Shown here: in pieces, positions 16,798 through 25,630 of the stretch | Layout: every line of letters begins with the position of its first letter | How positions within the stretch are numbered: position 1 is the stretch's first letter | Assembly: GCF_000341005.1 (NCBI RefSeq) | Contig: NZ_ANBD01000055.1 | Span: 45,378-109,377, forward strand | Length of the DNA: 64,000 nt | Direction of reading: 5' to 3' | Origin: Nocardiopsis alkaliphila YIM 80379 | GTDB taxonomy: Bacteria; Actinomycetota; Actinomycetes; Streptosporangiales; Streptosporangiaceae | Translations under genes and position numbers: made by a program | The notes under the pieces: generated by a model | Database searches by the model: none | Seen by the model: only the letters and a program-made list of their open reading frames with translations | Told to the model about the DNA's origin: nothing

Positions 16798-17763
16798 TCA
16801 GCTGTGGTGAACGCCGTCGAGCAGGGTCGAGGTAGAGGGGAAAGGGGCGGCTCTGGCCGCTTCCACCGCCAGACGGACCTCCTGTTCGGCCTCCTGCCTC
16901 CAGCGGTCGACGACCCGGTCAGGGGATTCGCAGCCGAGGTCCGCGGAACGGAGCGCGTTCGAGGCACGGACGACGGGGCACGAGCGTGTCCGCACGTCGG
17001 TCTCCGCGCCGTGCTCGGCGTCGCGGTCCGGATGGGGGCCCACGTGTTCGAGGAGGCGGCGCGTCGTCAGCTCCAGCAGGTAGGGTCCGCGACCACGCCG
17101 ACACAGGCGTACCGCCTCGACCGCGGCGTCGTGCACCGCCTCGACATCGTTGCCGTCCACCAGCGCGGAGGACACCCCGTAGCCACGCGCACGTTCCCAG
17201 ACGGTGGTGCCCCGCGGTTGGCGCGCGGTCAGCGGTGAAGTGATGGAGTAGCCGTTGTTCTCGCACACGAGAAGCACCGGAAGGTTGTGCAGCGCAGCGA
17301 AGTTGAGGGACTCGTGGAAGACGCCTTCCTCCGCCGCCCCGTCCCCGAAGAAAACCGCTGTCACCTCGTCGGAACCCCTCATCACGGACGCCCAAGCCGT
17401 GCCCGTGCCGACGGCGATGGTCTCACCGAGGATCGACGCGGCCATGAACCCCACCTTCGGGTCGATGAGGTGCATTGATCCGCCCCGACCTCCTGCGCAG
17501 CCGGTTCGCTTCCCGTGGAGCTCGGCGACCATCGCGTGCAGGTCCCCGCCCTTGGCCAGATAAGGGGCATGGCTCCGATGACCGCTGTAGACACGGTCGT
17601 CCGGGCGCAGAGCCGAGCACACCCCCACAGCGGTCGCCTCCTGGCCCACGGAGAAGTGGGTGGGAGTGCGCATCTCCTGCTTGTCCCGGTACAACTCGGC
17701 CAGTGCTGTCTCGACGGTGCGAATACGAACCATCTCGCGCAGCATCCTCATCAGCGGTGTCAT
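16798..17763 (-). CDS. Pyruvate dehydrogenase E1 alpha-like subunit (sugar two-carbon branching)
   Basis: A 321-residue ThDP-dependent E1 alpha subunit. The ThDP/Mg motif is visible as GDGAAEEG...CENN at about residues 140-170, preceded by GGRGGSMHL and GETIAVGTGTA. Good GAGGAG ribosome site precedes the 17763 start. Length is close to acetoin/pyruvate E1 alpha proteins, but the usual C-terminal phosphorylation-loop sequence is replaced by a diverged Arg-rich stretch. With the E1 beta product it should decarboxylate pyruvate and pass the two-carbon unit to an acceptor. The absence of E2/E3 and the neighbouring deoxysugar genes point to C-acetyl branching of an NDP-4-keto sugar. Confidence 0.85.
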   Translation of the reverse strand: MTPLMRMLREMVRIRTVETALAELYRDKQEMRTPTHFSVGQEATAVGVCSALRPDDRVYSGHRSHAPYLAKGGDLHAMVAELHGKRTGCAGGRGGSMHLIDPKVGFMAASILGETIAVGTGTAWASVMRGSDEVTAVFFGDGAAEEGVFHESLNFAALHNLPVLLVCENNGYSITSPLTARQPRGTTVWERARGYGVSSALVDGNDVEAVHDAAVEAVRLCRRGRGPYLLELTTRRLLEHVGPHPDRDAEHGAETDVRTRSCPVVRASNALRSADLGCESPDRVVDRWRQEAEQEVRLAVEAARAAPFPSTSTLLDGVHHS

Positions 17764-17941
17764 CGGGCTCCTCCTCGTTACCGAGACATGCGGTGCCCGC
17801 CGATGGTCGCTCCCGCGTCTCGAAACCCGGTGGAGCCCGGCTGGTCCAGTACCGCTCCAGCGCGGCCCGAGGAGGATTCATGAGTCTGATTTCCGACGAG
17901 CGCTGGCCAAAGAGGCGCGGAGCCCAACAGGGGAGGACGTT

Positions 17942-18865
17942 GTGAGCGTCAGTGGAATGCTGCGCTTCGGCGTGGTCGGTCTTATGTGGGGTTCCAGCAT
18001 GTTCTGGATCATGCTGGCCCTGCAAGGACTGAACACGGTGCAGTTCAGCTTCGGGAGGATCGTGATCGCCGCAGCGACACTGTCGGTGGCGTTGGCGGTG
18101 TGCGGTGTCGCGTTGCCCAAGGGTTCACGGGTATGGGGACACCTCCTGGTCCTGGCTTTGCTCTCCCATCTTCTTCCCGTGATCCTGCTGGAGATCGGGG
18201 ACGCGACCGGATCGGACTCGGGCCTGGTCTCGGTGTTCAACGCCAGCGTCCCGCTGTGCGTCGTCGTGCTGCTTCTACTCGGGGGACGCACACGCGGGCT
18301 CGGTGCCCGCCTTCCGCTCGGGCTGGTGGTCGGGTTCGCGGGGGTCCTGCTCCTGTTCGCCCCTTGGGAGGCGGGCGCCGGGCGCCTGCTCACCTGGGGG
18401 GTTCTCATCTCCCTGGTGGGCGCCGTCTTCTACGGACTCTCCATGCTCTACATGGAGTGGCTGATGAACAAGGGGCTGCTGACCCCGCTGACCCTCGCGG
18501 CGGGCCAAGCCCTGCTGGGCGCCGGGTGGATCGGTCTCGCGCTTCCCCTAGGCGGCCTCGAGGTCCCCCAGCTGTCGCTCACCGTGGTCCTGGGAGTCAC
18601 CGTCACCGGTGTTCTCAACACCGGTCTCGTGTACTGGCTCTTCGTGCGCCTCGTCAGGGACGAGGGCTCGACCATGGCCTCATCCGTCATGTACGTCGTG
18701 CCGATCGTGCTCATCCTCCTGAGCACCGTCATCCTCGGTCAGGAGGTCAGCGGTCGCGAGTGGGCGGGCATGCTCGTCATCCTTGTCGGCCTCTGCCTCG
18801 CCTGGTGGCCGAGCCGGATCGGCAAGCCCACGGAGCGCCGCGACTCCGCTCCGGTTCCGGTCTGA
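17942..18865 (+). CDS. EamA/DMT-family transporter
   Basis: A 307-residue membrane protein with about ten hydrophobic helices arranged as two EamA repeats (about residues 5-135 and 150-290). MLRFGVVGLMWGSSMFWI at the start and GSTMASSVMYVVPIVLIL in the second repeat are typical of drug/metabolite exporters. The GTG at 17942 is preferred because GGGGAGG precedes it and it gives the proper N-terminal helix. It is divergent from the E1 genes and leads the sugar-transfer operon, so it may export the product or an intermediate. Confidence 0.85.
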   Translation: MSVSGMLRFGVVGLMWGSSMFWIMLALQGLNTVQFSFGRIVIAAATLSVALAVCGVALPKGSRVWGHLLVLALLSHLLPVILLEIGDATGSDSGLVSVFNASVPLCVVVLLLLGGRTRGLGARLPLGLVVGFAGVLLLFAPWEAGAGRLLTWGVLISLVGAVFYGLSMLYMEWLMNKGLLTPLTLAAGQALLGAGWIGLALPLGGLEVPQLSLTVVLGVTVTGVLNTGLVYWLFVRLVRDEGSTMASSVMYVVPIVLILLSTVILGQEVSGREWAGMLVILVGLCLAWWPSRIGKPTERRDSAPVPV

Positions 18866-18898
18866 ACTCCCCAAGCCAACCCACCGGGAAGGGACCAC

Positions 18899-20080
18899 AT
18901 GTCCATGCTCGACCAGGAGTTGGGGCGGCGCCTGCAGCTCGCCCATGGGCTTCACTGGCTGCGGCGCCGCACCGGAGACCCCTACGCCGCGCTGCTGTGC
19001 GGACACCCCGAGGACACGGCCTACCACCGCACCGAGGTTCTCGCCAGAGGTCCGCTGTGGCTCAGCACCACGGGTGCGTGGGTGACAGGTGACCACGCGA
19101 CCGGCACCGCGCTTCTCGCGCACCGTTCCCTGAGCGCGGAGGCCGCGGTCGCCGCATCGGTACGTGATCGGCTCGTCCAGCTCAAGGGTGTCCTTTCCGA
19201 GACGGTGGTGAGAGCAGAGGAACCACCCCTTGCCACCGCGGACCGGTGGAGGGCGGCGGCAGAGCGCCTGTGCGTGCGTCGGCTCGCCGTCTTGCCCGAA
19301 GAGTTCGACCTGCTGGCCGACGTGGCCCGCCCGGTGGGAGTGGAACTGCTCGCCGAGACACTGGGCGTCGGTGAGGCGGACTTTCCTGCCCTGGCGTCCG
19401 CCTGCGAGGGGACCGAGGCGGCACTGGACGCTTCGCTCAGCCCGCAGACCCTGGGCGTAAGTCGGCGCCTGGCCGACGCCGTCGACGGGCTCGAACGGCT
19501 CTCCAGCCGATTCCATAGGCAGTCCTTGCACGGTTCCATCGGAGGCGCGCCCCGGGAGACGGGTGTGCTGTTGGCCGTGGCCGGTCTGCGGATCGCGCAC
19601 GACCTGTTGGCCAACTCCGTGCGCGCCCTCCTCGGTCACTCGGGGATGTGGTCAGGACTGGCCGCCGACCCGGGCCGGGCTGGTCCGGTCATCCGGGAGA
19701 CCCTTCGCTACGATCCTCCGGTGCGCGTACACACCCTGCGCGCGCACGAGGACCTCACCGTTCGGGGTGAGCGGATACCCGCCGGTGGTCGGGTGGCTGT
19801 GGTGATCGCGTCCACCAACCGCGACCCGCGGGTGTTCGACCAGCCCGACGTCTTCGACCCTGACCGAGGCGGGGGAACGGAGGCCCTGCTCCCGGGGCCA
19901 CCGTACGGACTTGCCCTTCCCTTCGCGCGCGCCTTGGCCGAGGGCCAGCTACGCGCCCTGGCGGCGGTGTTCCCCCGACTGGTCGGTGCGGGGCCCGCGA
20001 CCAGCCACCCCAGGTCACCACTGACCGGGCGCCTCGCGCGGCTGCCTCTGTACGCGAATCAGCCGACCGCCGAGAGTTGA
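18899..20080 (+). CDS. P450-like glycosyltransferase activator (DesVIII/EryCII/DnrQ type)
   Basis: A 393-residue cytochrome-P450-fold protein that lies 8 bp upstream of a glycosyltransferase. It retains the ExxR motif (IRETLRYDPP), but where the heme-binding Cys loop should be it reads PGPPYGLALPFARALAE, without Cys. The I-helix oxygen-binding Thr motif is also not evident. These losses are typical of the non-catalytic P450 homologues that bind and activate macrolide and anthracycline glycosyltransferases. It is therefore predicted to be an auxiliary subunit and not an oxygenase. The start at 18899 follows GGGAAGGGA. Confidence 0.85.
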   Translation: MSMLDQELGRRLQLAHGLHWLRRRTGDPYAALLCGHPEDTAYHRTEVLARGPLWLSTTGAWVTGDHATGTALLAHRSLSAEAAVAASVRDRLVQLKGVLSETVVRAEEPPLATADRWRAAAERLCVRRLAVLPEEFDLLADVARPVGVELLAETLGVGEADFPALASACEGTEAALDASLSPQTLGVSRRLADAVDGLERLSSRFHRQSLHGSIGGAPRETGVLLAVAGLRIAHDLLANSVRALLGHSGMWSGLAADPGRAGPVIRETLRYDPPVRVHTLRAHEDLTVRGERIPAGGRVAVVIASTNRDPRVFDQPDVFDPDRGGGTEALLPGPPYGLALPFARALAEGQLRALAAVFPRLVGAGPATSHPRSPLTGRLARLPLYANQPTAES

Positions 20081-20088
20081 GGACTTCC

Positions 20089-21384
20089 ATGAGGGTTCTG
20101 TTCGTCTGCTTCGCGCACGACACGCACTACTTCCCGATGGTGCCCCTGGCCTGGGCGCTGCGCACAGCCGGGCACGAAGTCAGGGTCGCCAGTGGGCCGG
20201 ACCTGACCGACACCATCGCCCGGACCGGTCTGCCCGCGGTCAGCGTCGGCACATCGGAGTGGTACAGCAACGACCCGTACGACCCGGAGGCGCTGGGGGA
20301 GCTGCTGGCCGAGGGCTCACCGTACGCCGAGTACTTCGACTACACGCGCCGGGACGAGGAACAGTGGACGTGGGAGGGGTTGCTCGCTCTGGAGAACATC
20401 ATGGTCCCCGCCCTGTTCGCGTCGATGAACAACGATCCCACCCTGGCCGACCTGATCGACGTCGCCCGCGACTGGCGACCGGACCTGGTGATCTGGGAGA
20501 CCTACAGTTTCGCGGGAGCCGTGGCGGCCCGCGCGGTCGGCGCGGCCCACGCTCGCCTGGTGTGGGGTGCGGACGTCGCGCTCCGCGCGCGCCGGGAGTT
20601 CCTGCGGTGCTCGTTGGAGCAGCCGCCCGAACACCGCGAGGATCCGACCGCGGAATGGCTGGGCTGGTCCCTTGAACGCTTCGGAGGAAACTTCGACGAG
20701 GAGGTGCTGACCGGCCAGTGGACGATCGACCCCTCCCCGGCCCCGGTACGCCTAGACCTGGGGCTGGACACGATCGGGGTCCGGTACGTCCCCTACCCGG
20801 GGCCGATCACGGTGGTGCCCGAGTGGTCCCGCGAGAAGCCCAAGCGTGCTCGGGTCTGCCTGTCCCTGGGGCTGAGCGGCACGGCGGAACGGATGGGGGC
20901 CACCCTCGGTGAGGTCCTGGAATCGATGGCCGATCTGGACGCGGAGGTTATCGCCACCCTCACCGAGGAACAGGTCGCGGCGGTGGGCACGCTTCCGGAC
21001 AACGTCCGGGCGGTCGGGTTCGCCCCGTTGGACCAGTTGCTGCCGAGCTGCGCGGCGATCGTGCACCACGGCGGGATCGGCACGACGGCCACCGCTTACC
21101 TCCACGGGGTACCGCAGCTCCTGCTCTCCGGTGGCTGGGACACCGCGGTGAAGGCGGACGCGATCGAGGCCACCGGCGCCGGGCTGGGCCTGCCACTGAC
21201 GGAGGTAACCCGGGACAAAGTGGGCGACGCCGTGCGACGGCTGTTGGGGGAACCCTCCTTCACCAAGGCCGCGATGACGCTTCGCGAGCACATGCTCGCC
21301 GAGCCCACTCTGAACGAGGCCATCACACTGATCGAGCGCCGGGTGTCCCAGCACAGGGCCTCGCGGGAGGCCGGGGGCTGGTGA
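20089..21384 (+). CDS. GT1-family deoxysugar glycosyltransferase
   Basis: A 431-residue GT-B glycosyltransferase of the DnrS/AknS/DesVII group. The N-terminal acceptor domain starts MRVLFVCFAHDTHYFPMVPL, with the catalytic His among these residues. The C-terminal nucleotide-sugar domain contains FAPLDQLLPSCAAIVHHGGIGT and GVPQLLLSGGWD. It needs the adjacent P450-like partner for activity, by family precedent. The acceptor is expected to be the aromatic polyketide aglycone and the donor the branched 2,6-dideoxysugar. The downstream 2,3-dehydratase start (GTG) overlaps its stop by 4 bp. I chose ATG 20089 over 20077 because it gives the standard N-terminus. Confidence 0.9.
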   Translation: MRVLFVCFAHDTHYFPMVPLAWALRTAGHEVRVASGPDLTDTIARTGLPAVSVGTSEWYSNDPYDPEALGELLAEGSPYAEYFDYTRRDEEQWTWEGLLALENIMVPALFASMNNDPTLADLIDVARDWRPDLVIWETYSFAGAVAARAVGAAHARLVWGADVALRARREFLRCSLEQPPEHREDPTAEWLGWSLERFGGNFDEEVLTGQWTIDPSPAPVRLDLGLDTIGVRYVPYPGPITVVPEWSREKPKRARVCLSLGLSGTAERMGATLGEVLESMADLDAEVIATLTEEQVAAVGTLPDNVRAVGFAPLDQLLPSCAAIVHHGGIGTTATAYLHGVPQLLLSGGWDTAVKADAIEATGAGLGLPLTEVTRDKVGDAVRRLLGEPSFTKAAMTLREHMLAEPTLNEAITLIERRVSQHRASREAGGW

Positions 21385-22826
21385 ACACGCGACGAACGCC
21401 CGGCCCATACGGTGGGCGGAGGGACGGTTCGGTCACTCCGCTGGACCTGGCCTCGTCGGCCGCGGCCCGCGACGGGATGCTGACCTCCGATGAGGCGACC
21501 CGCCGACGGCTTGTTGATCGGTTCGACCGGGCGGCCCCCATGCGGGTGACGCGGCGGCTGTTGGAGGAACTGGAAGGCTGGTCTCTGCACACCGACAGCG
21601 GTCGAATCCGTCATGAGAGCGGGCGCTTCTTCAGTATCGGTGGGGTCGCCGTGGAGATGCCGGGCGCCGACGTGCCCTTTTGGACGCAGCCGATCATCCA
21701 TCAGCCGGAGACCGGGGTCCTCGGCATCCTGGTGAAGAGGTTCGCGGGGGTCGTGCACCTGCTTATGCAGGCCAAGACCGAGCCGGGCAACCGCGGAGGC
21801 TTCCAGCTCTCACCGACCGTCCAAGCAACCCGTAGCAACTTCACCGGTGTGCATCGCGGGCGCGCGGTGCCCTACGTCGACCGCTTTCTGAACGCCGCGC
21901 CCGAACGGGTGATCTCGGACGTTCGGCAGTCGGAACAAGGAACCTGGTTCGTGCGCAAGCGCAACAGGAACATGGTCGTCGAGGCCACGGACGAGGTGAA
22001 GGTCCTCGACGGGTTCGTGTGGCTCACCCTGGGGCAGGTGTACCGCCTGCTGGCCGAGGACAATCTCGTCAACATGGACGCGCGTACGGTGCTGGCCTGC
22101 CTCCTCCCCTCTGGCCCGGACCCGGGGGTGCTCCTAGGGGACGGGCACGGGTTCCGGGGGGCGCTCGTGCGGTCGGGCCTGCCCGGTTCGCGTCCTCTGC
22201 ACGGGACCGACGAGATTCTCGGATGGATCAGCCGTGTGCGCTCCATGACCGAGGTCAGCGTGACCCCAGTGCCCCTCGGGGACGTGCGTGGTTGGCGTTG
22301 GGAGGGCGGCCGTATCAGCCATGAGCGCGGCCGCCACTTCGACGTCATCGGGGTGCGCGTCCAGGCCCGAGGCCGTGAGGTCGTCGGTTGGGACCAGCCG
22401 ATGATCGCGGCGCGCGGAGTGGGCACGGCCGCCTTCGTGGTGGCCCGGATCCGCGGGCTGCTCCACGTGCTGGTGAGAACGAGGGTCGAGCCCGGCTACG
22501 CGGACGTGGCGGAGCTCGGTCCCACCGTGCAGTGCGGGTCCGTGTGGAGCGGCCGTCCCGAACCGCCGTTTTTCAGGGAGGTCCTCGGCGCACCGGCCGA
22601 CCGGATCAGGTTCGACACCGTTTTGTCCGAGGAAGGCGGTCGCTTCTTTCACACACGCAACCGCTACATGATCGTCGAGGCGGCGCCCGGGGAGGTGTCC
22701 GAGGCACCGGGGTTCCGCTGGGTGACCCTCCACCAGTTGTCCGAATTGGTCCGGCACAGTCACTACCTGAACGTCGAGGCGCGCACGCTCATGGCCTGTC
22801 TGTACAGCCTGGCCGCGCGCCCCTGA
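21381..22826 (+). CDS. NDP-hexose 2,3-dehydratase
   Basis: A 481-residue protein made of two homologous halves (about residues 45-240 and 255-475). Each has the family pattern of a W-containing opening, SGRFFSIGGVAVE or GRHFDVIGVRVQ, then ...WTQPII or ...WDQPMI, EPGNRGG or EPGYADV, and a VNMDART or LNVEART end. This is the C2-deoxygenation enzyme of deoxysugar pathways (TylX3/DnmT class). It removes the 2-OH of an NDP-4-keto-6-deoxyhexose to give a 3,4-diketo sugar, which the ketoreductase at 22789 then reduces. The 3' ends of the two genes overlap convergently by 38 bp. Confidence 0.92.
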   Translation: MNTRRTPGPYGGRRDGSVTPLDLASSAAARDGMLTSDEATRRRLVDRFDRAAPMRVTRRLLEELEGWSLHTDSGRIRHESGRFFSIGGVAVEMPGADVPFWTQPIIHQPETGVLGILVKRFAGVVHLLMQAKTEPGNRGGFQLSPTVQATRSNFTGVHRGRAVPYVDRFLNAAPERVISDVRQSEQGTWFVRKRNRNMVVEATDEVKVLDGFVWLTLGQVYRLLAEDNLVNMDARTVLACLLPSGPDPGVLLGDGHGFRGALVRSGLPGSRPLHGTDEILGWISRVRSMTEVSVTPVPLGDVRGWRWEGGRISHERGRHFDVIGVRVQARGREVVGWDQPMIAARGVGTAAFVVARIRGLLHVLVRTRVEPGYADVAELGPTVQCGSVWSGRPEPPFFREVLGAPADRIRFDTVLSEEGGRFFHTRNRYMIVEAAPGEVSEAPGFRWVTLHQLSELVRHSHYLNVEARTLMACLYSLAARP

Positions 22827-23865
22827 CCCGGAGGCCCGGCTCCGTCCAGTCCCTGGGGTCGGGGCGCGACCAGTTCTTCGACCGCAGACCCACCGCCTCG
22901 ACCAGGGCGGCCTGCGCCAGGATCGCCGACCGGTACGGCTCTGGGTCGCTGTCTCCGTGAACGGCGCGGACGAAGGCCGTCAGCAGTGACACGATCTGGT
23001 CCTCAGGCCCGAATTCCAGGGTCCGGGACGTCCCCTCGCTCTCGATATGAACGAGCGAGGGGACGTCGCTGGGGTGCGTATAGGCGCGCCCGACACTGAT
23101 GTGTCCCGCACTTCCCCAGATGCCGTAGGAGCTTCGGTAGGAGTGGACGAACCCGTAGCCGACCCGGGCGGTCAGTTCCGGAGCCGCTAGAAGCGCGTGA
23201 CCCGTCACGTCCACCCCGAACTCCTCGTCGCGGCCCTCCCACGCGGCCTCCACCGTCAGCTCGGATCCGCAGAATTCCTGGACGGCCCGGACCGTGTACA
23301 CCCCGACATCCAACAGAGCTCCACCGCCCAGTTCAGCGCGGTATCGGATGTCGGTAGCCGGTCGCGGGGGGATGCCGAAGTCCGCGGTGATGAGCCGGGG
23401 AACACCGATGCGGCCCTCCTCGACCATCGAGCGGACGGCCAGGTGGCGGGAGTGGTGCGTGAAGGCGAAGTTCTCCATTACGACCAGCCTCCGCTCATCG
23501 GCCAGTCGCGTCAGCCACTCGGCTTCTTCCAGGGTAGGGGCGAACGGTTTCTCCACCAGGACGTGCTTGCCTGCGCGCAGCGCGCGGGCCGCCCACTCCA
23601 CATGGAGTCCGGAGGGGAGCGGTATGTATACGGCTTCGACGTCCGCTCGGTCCACCACGTTCTGGTAACCGAGCACGGGGGCACCCTCGAACTCGTTGGT
23701 GAGCTGTTCCGCCCTGCCGATGTGACGGCTTCCAACGGCGGTCACACGGAGGGAGGGGATGCCGGCCATCGTGGGGAGCATGCGGCGGCGAGCGAAGTCC
23801 GAGCACCCCAGGACCCCGATGCCGATCGGGCCGCTAGGGCGGCTGCTGGCCGGGTTCTGTCTCAT
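22789..23865 (-). CDS. NDP-hexose 3-ketoreductase (Gfo/Idh/MocA family)
   Basis: A 358-residue NAD(P)-dependent oxidoreductase. The N-terminal Rossmann fold includes IGVLGCSDFARRR. The catalytic EKP motif is in HVLVEKPFAPTLEEAE, and DVGVYTVRAVQEF and GFVHSYRSS follow in the C-terminal beta domain. This is the standard partner of 2,3-dehydratases, reducing the C3 ketone after C2 deoxygenation. No separate C4 ketoreductase is visible in the window, so the 4-keto group is presumably consumed in another way. Confidence 0.88.
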   Translation of the reverse strand: MRQNPASSRPSGPIGIGVLGCSDFARRRMLPTMAGIPSLRVTAVGSRHIGRAEQLTNEFEGAPVLGYQNVVDRADVEAVYIPLPSGLHVEWAARALRAGKHVLVEKPFAPTLEEAEWLTRLADERRLVVMENFAFTHHSRHLAVRSMVEEGRIGVPRLITADFGIPPRPATDIRYRAELGGGALLDVGVYTVRAVQEFCGSELTVEAAWEGRDEEFGVDVTGHALLAAPELTARVGYGFVHSYRSSYGIWGSAGHISVGRAYTHPSDVPSLVHIESEGTSRTLEFGPEDQIVSLLTAFVRAVHGDSDPEPYRSAILAQAALVEAVGLRSKNWSRPDPRDWTEPGLRVRGARPGCTDRP

Positions 23866-23993
23866 AGGACCATCTTTCGCGCCCCTACCAGAGGTGACCT
23901 CGAGACCCGCTTGACGCTGGACGGCTCAAGTCCGGCTCGACCGGATGGTGCGACGGTGTTCGGCGACGGCGAGTGGGGGCGGGAGCGGTGGTC

Positions 23994-24608
23994 ATGGGTT
24001 CGGAGTCCACGATGAACGATGAGGAAGTCTTCCCCGAGGGGGAGGGGCCAGCCCCCGTGATCCCCGATGTCTGGAGGGTGGCTCTGCGTCCTCACGAGGA
24101 TGTGCGCGGCCGATTTGTGGAGAGTTTCCACCAGGAACGCTTCGCCGCCGAGAGCGGGCGGCTCATGACGGTCAGACAGGTGAACTACTCGGTATCCCGC
24201 CGGGGGGTTGTGCGAGGGGTGCACTATTTCGCGGGCCCGGGTGGCCAGACGAAGTATGTGACGTGTGTTTCAGGCGAGGTGCTCGACGTGGCGGTCGACC
24301 TCCGGGTCGGGTCGCCCACCTACGGCAGGTGGGAGTCGGTGCGGATGGACGCCTCCCGCCCGCGCGCCGTCCACGTGCCGGTGGGGCTGGGACACGCTTT
24401 CGTCGCCCTGAGCGAAGAGGCGGTGATGCTCTACCTGTGCGACTCGCCCTACGTCCCCGGACTGGAGCGGACCGTGCACCCCCTCGATCCGGAGCTCGCG
24501 CTCCCCTGGTCTGGTGACCTCGCCCCGACCCTGTCAGAGCGGGACCACGCGGCACCGTCTCTGGCCGAGGCCCGAGCGGACGGTCTCCTACCTTCCCACC
24601 CCTCCTGA
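23994..24608 (+). CDS. NDP-4-keto-6-deoxyhexose 3,5-epimerase (RmlC-like)
   Basis: A cupin-fold epimerase of about 204 residues. The family core is visible: DVRGRFVESF, VNYSVSRRGVVRGVHYF with the catalytic His, GGQTKYVTC, VSGEVLDVAVDLRVGSPTYGRW, and HVPVGLGHAFVAL. It inverts C5 (and/or C3) to take the sugar into the L series. The exact start is uncertain: GTG 23973, ATG 23994 and ATG 24012 are all in frame. I prefer 23994 because GGGAGCGG lies about 8 bases upstream. It is divergent from the 3-ketoreductase and convergent with RmlB across a strong hairpin. Confidence 0.88.
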   Translation: MGSESTMNDEEVFPEGEGPAPVIPDVWRVALRPHEDVRGRFVESFHQERFAAESGRLMTVRQVNYSVSRRGVVRGVHYFAGPGGQTKYVTCVSGEVLDVAVDLRVGSPTYGRWESVRMDASRPRAVHVPVGLGHAFVALSEEAVMLYLCDSPYVPGLERTVHPLDPELALPWSGDLAPTLSERDHAAPSLAEARADGLLPSHPS

Positions 24609-24609
24609 G

Positions 24610-24645
24610 GTGTGCGGGGACCGGGTGAGCCCGGACCCCGCACAC
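24610..24645. terminator. Bidirectional terminator between epimerase and RmlB genes
   Basis: A 16-bp stem with one mismatch (GTGTGCGGGGACCGGG against CCCGGACCCCGCACAC) and a 4-base loop lies between two convergent stop codons. Confidence 0.75.
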
Positions 24646-24649
24646 GCGG

Positions 24650-25630
24650 TCAGTCCGCGAACGGTCGCTCACCCGGGGTGCTCCACCACTCGGGGTGGTC
24701 GCGATACCAGGAGACCGTGCACGCGAGCCCTTCCAGGAAGGGCACCTGGGGGGCGTACCCCAACTCCTCACGGATGCGGGAGTCGTCGAGCGAGTAGCGC
24801 CGGTCGTGGCCCTTGCGGTCGGCTACCGCCCGGACGCGCGATTCTTCCGCTCCGCACAGGTCGAGCAGGGTCCGTGCCATACGACGATTGGTGAGCCCGT
24901 CACCGCCACCGACGTTGTACACCCGGCCCGCTGTCCCCTTCATGAGGACGAGGTGGATGGCACGGCAGTGGTCGTCGACGTGCAGCCACTCACGGACATG
25001 GGAACCGTCGCCGTAGAGAGTGATCTCTCCACCAGTGAGCACGTGGGTGATCGACTTCGGAACGAATTTCTCCACGTGCTGGCGCGGGCCGTAGTTGTTG
25101 GTGCAGCGAGTGACAGACGCGTCGAGTCCGTGGGTGCGGACGTAGGAACGGACGACCAGGTCGGCCGCAGCCTTCGACGCGGAGTAGGGGTTGTTGGGCA
25201 GGAGCGGGGAATTCTCGGTCCAGCTCCCCTCGGACAGGGAGCCGTAGACCTCGTCCGTGGACACATGCACCACACGCTCGACGCCACCGCCGAGACAGGC
25301 TTCCAGCAGGTTCTGCGTGCCCTGGACGTTGACGCGCACGAACGCCCCGGCCGCCTCCACGGAACGGTCGACGTGTGATTCGGCCGCGAAGTGCACGACG
25401 GCGTCATGGCCCGGGACGATGTCGCGCATCAACGCGGGATCGCACACGTCTCCCTGGACGAAGGTGAGCCGCGGGTGTTCGGCGGGCAGGTTGTCCCGGC
25501 GCCCCGCGTATCCCAGGGTGTCCAGCGCGGTGACGTCGACCTTGTCGAGCCCGGTGTAGCCACCCGCCAGCAGGGTGCGCGTGTAGTGCGATCCGATGAA
25601 CCCTGCCGCCCCCGTCACGAGAACCCTCAT
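24650..25630 (-). CDS. rmlB: dTDP-glucose 4,6-dehydratase
   Basis: A 326-residue extended SDR. The NAD motif is GAAGFIGSHY at the N-terminus. HFAAESHVDRS, VSTDEVYGSL and NPYSASKAAADLV (the YxxxK catalytic pair) follow, with RCTNNYGPRQ in the sugar-binding part. It makes dTDP-4-keto-6-deoxyglucose, the entry point to deoxysugars. The start overlaps the rmlA stop by 4 bp, giving an rmlA-rmlB operon on the minus strand. Confidence 0.93.
   Translation of the reverse strand: MRVLVTGAAGFIGSHYTRTLLAGGYTGLDKVDVTALDTLGYAGRRDNLPAEHPRLTFVQGDVCDPALMRDIVPGHDAVVHFAAESHVDRSVEAAGAFVRVNVQGTQNLLEACLGGGVERVVHVSTDEVYGSLSEGSWTENSPLLPNNPYSASKAAADLVVRSYVRTHGLDASVTRCTNNYGPRQHVEKFVPKSITHVLTGGEITLYGDGSHVREWLHVDDHCRAIHLVLMKGTAGRVYNVGGGDGLTNRRMARTLLDLCGAEESRVRAVADRKGHDRRYSLDDSRIREELGYAPQVPFLEGLACTVSWYRDHPEWWSTPGERPFAD

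Noticed and set aside
15747..17763. Complete pyruvate or acetoin dehydrogenase complex
   Set aside because: E2 and E3 genes are missing and the E1 pair lies among deoxysugar genes.
18899..20080. Active cytochrome P450 oxygenase
   Set aside because: The heme-ligand Cys loop is absent and the gene is coupled to a glycosyltransferase.
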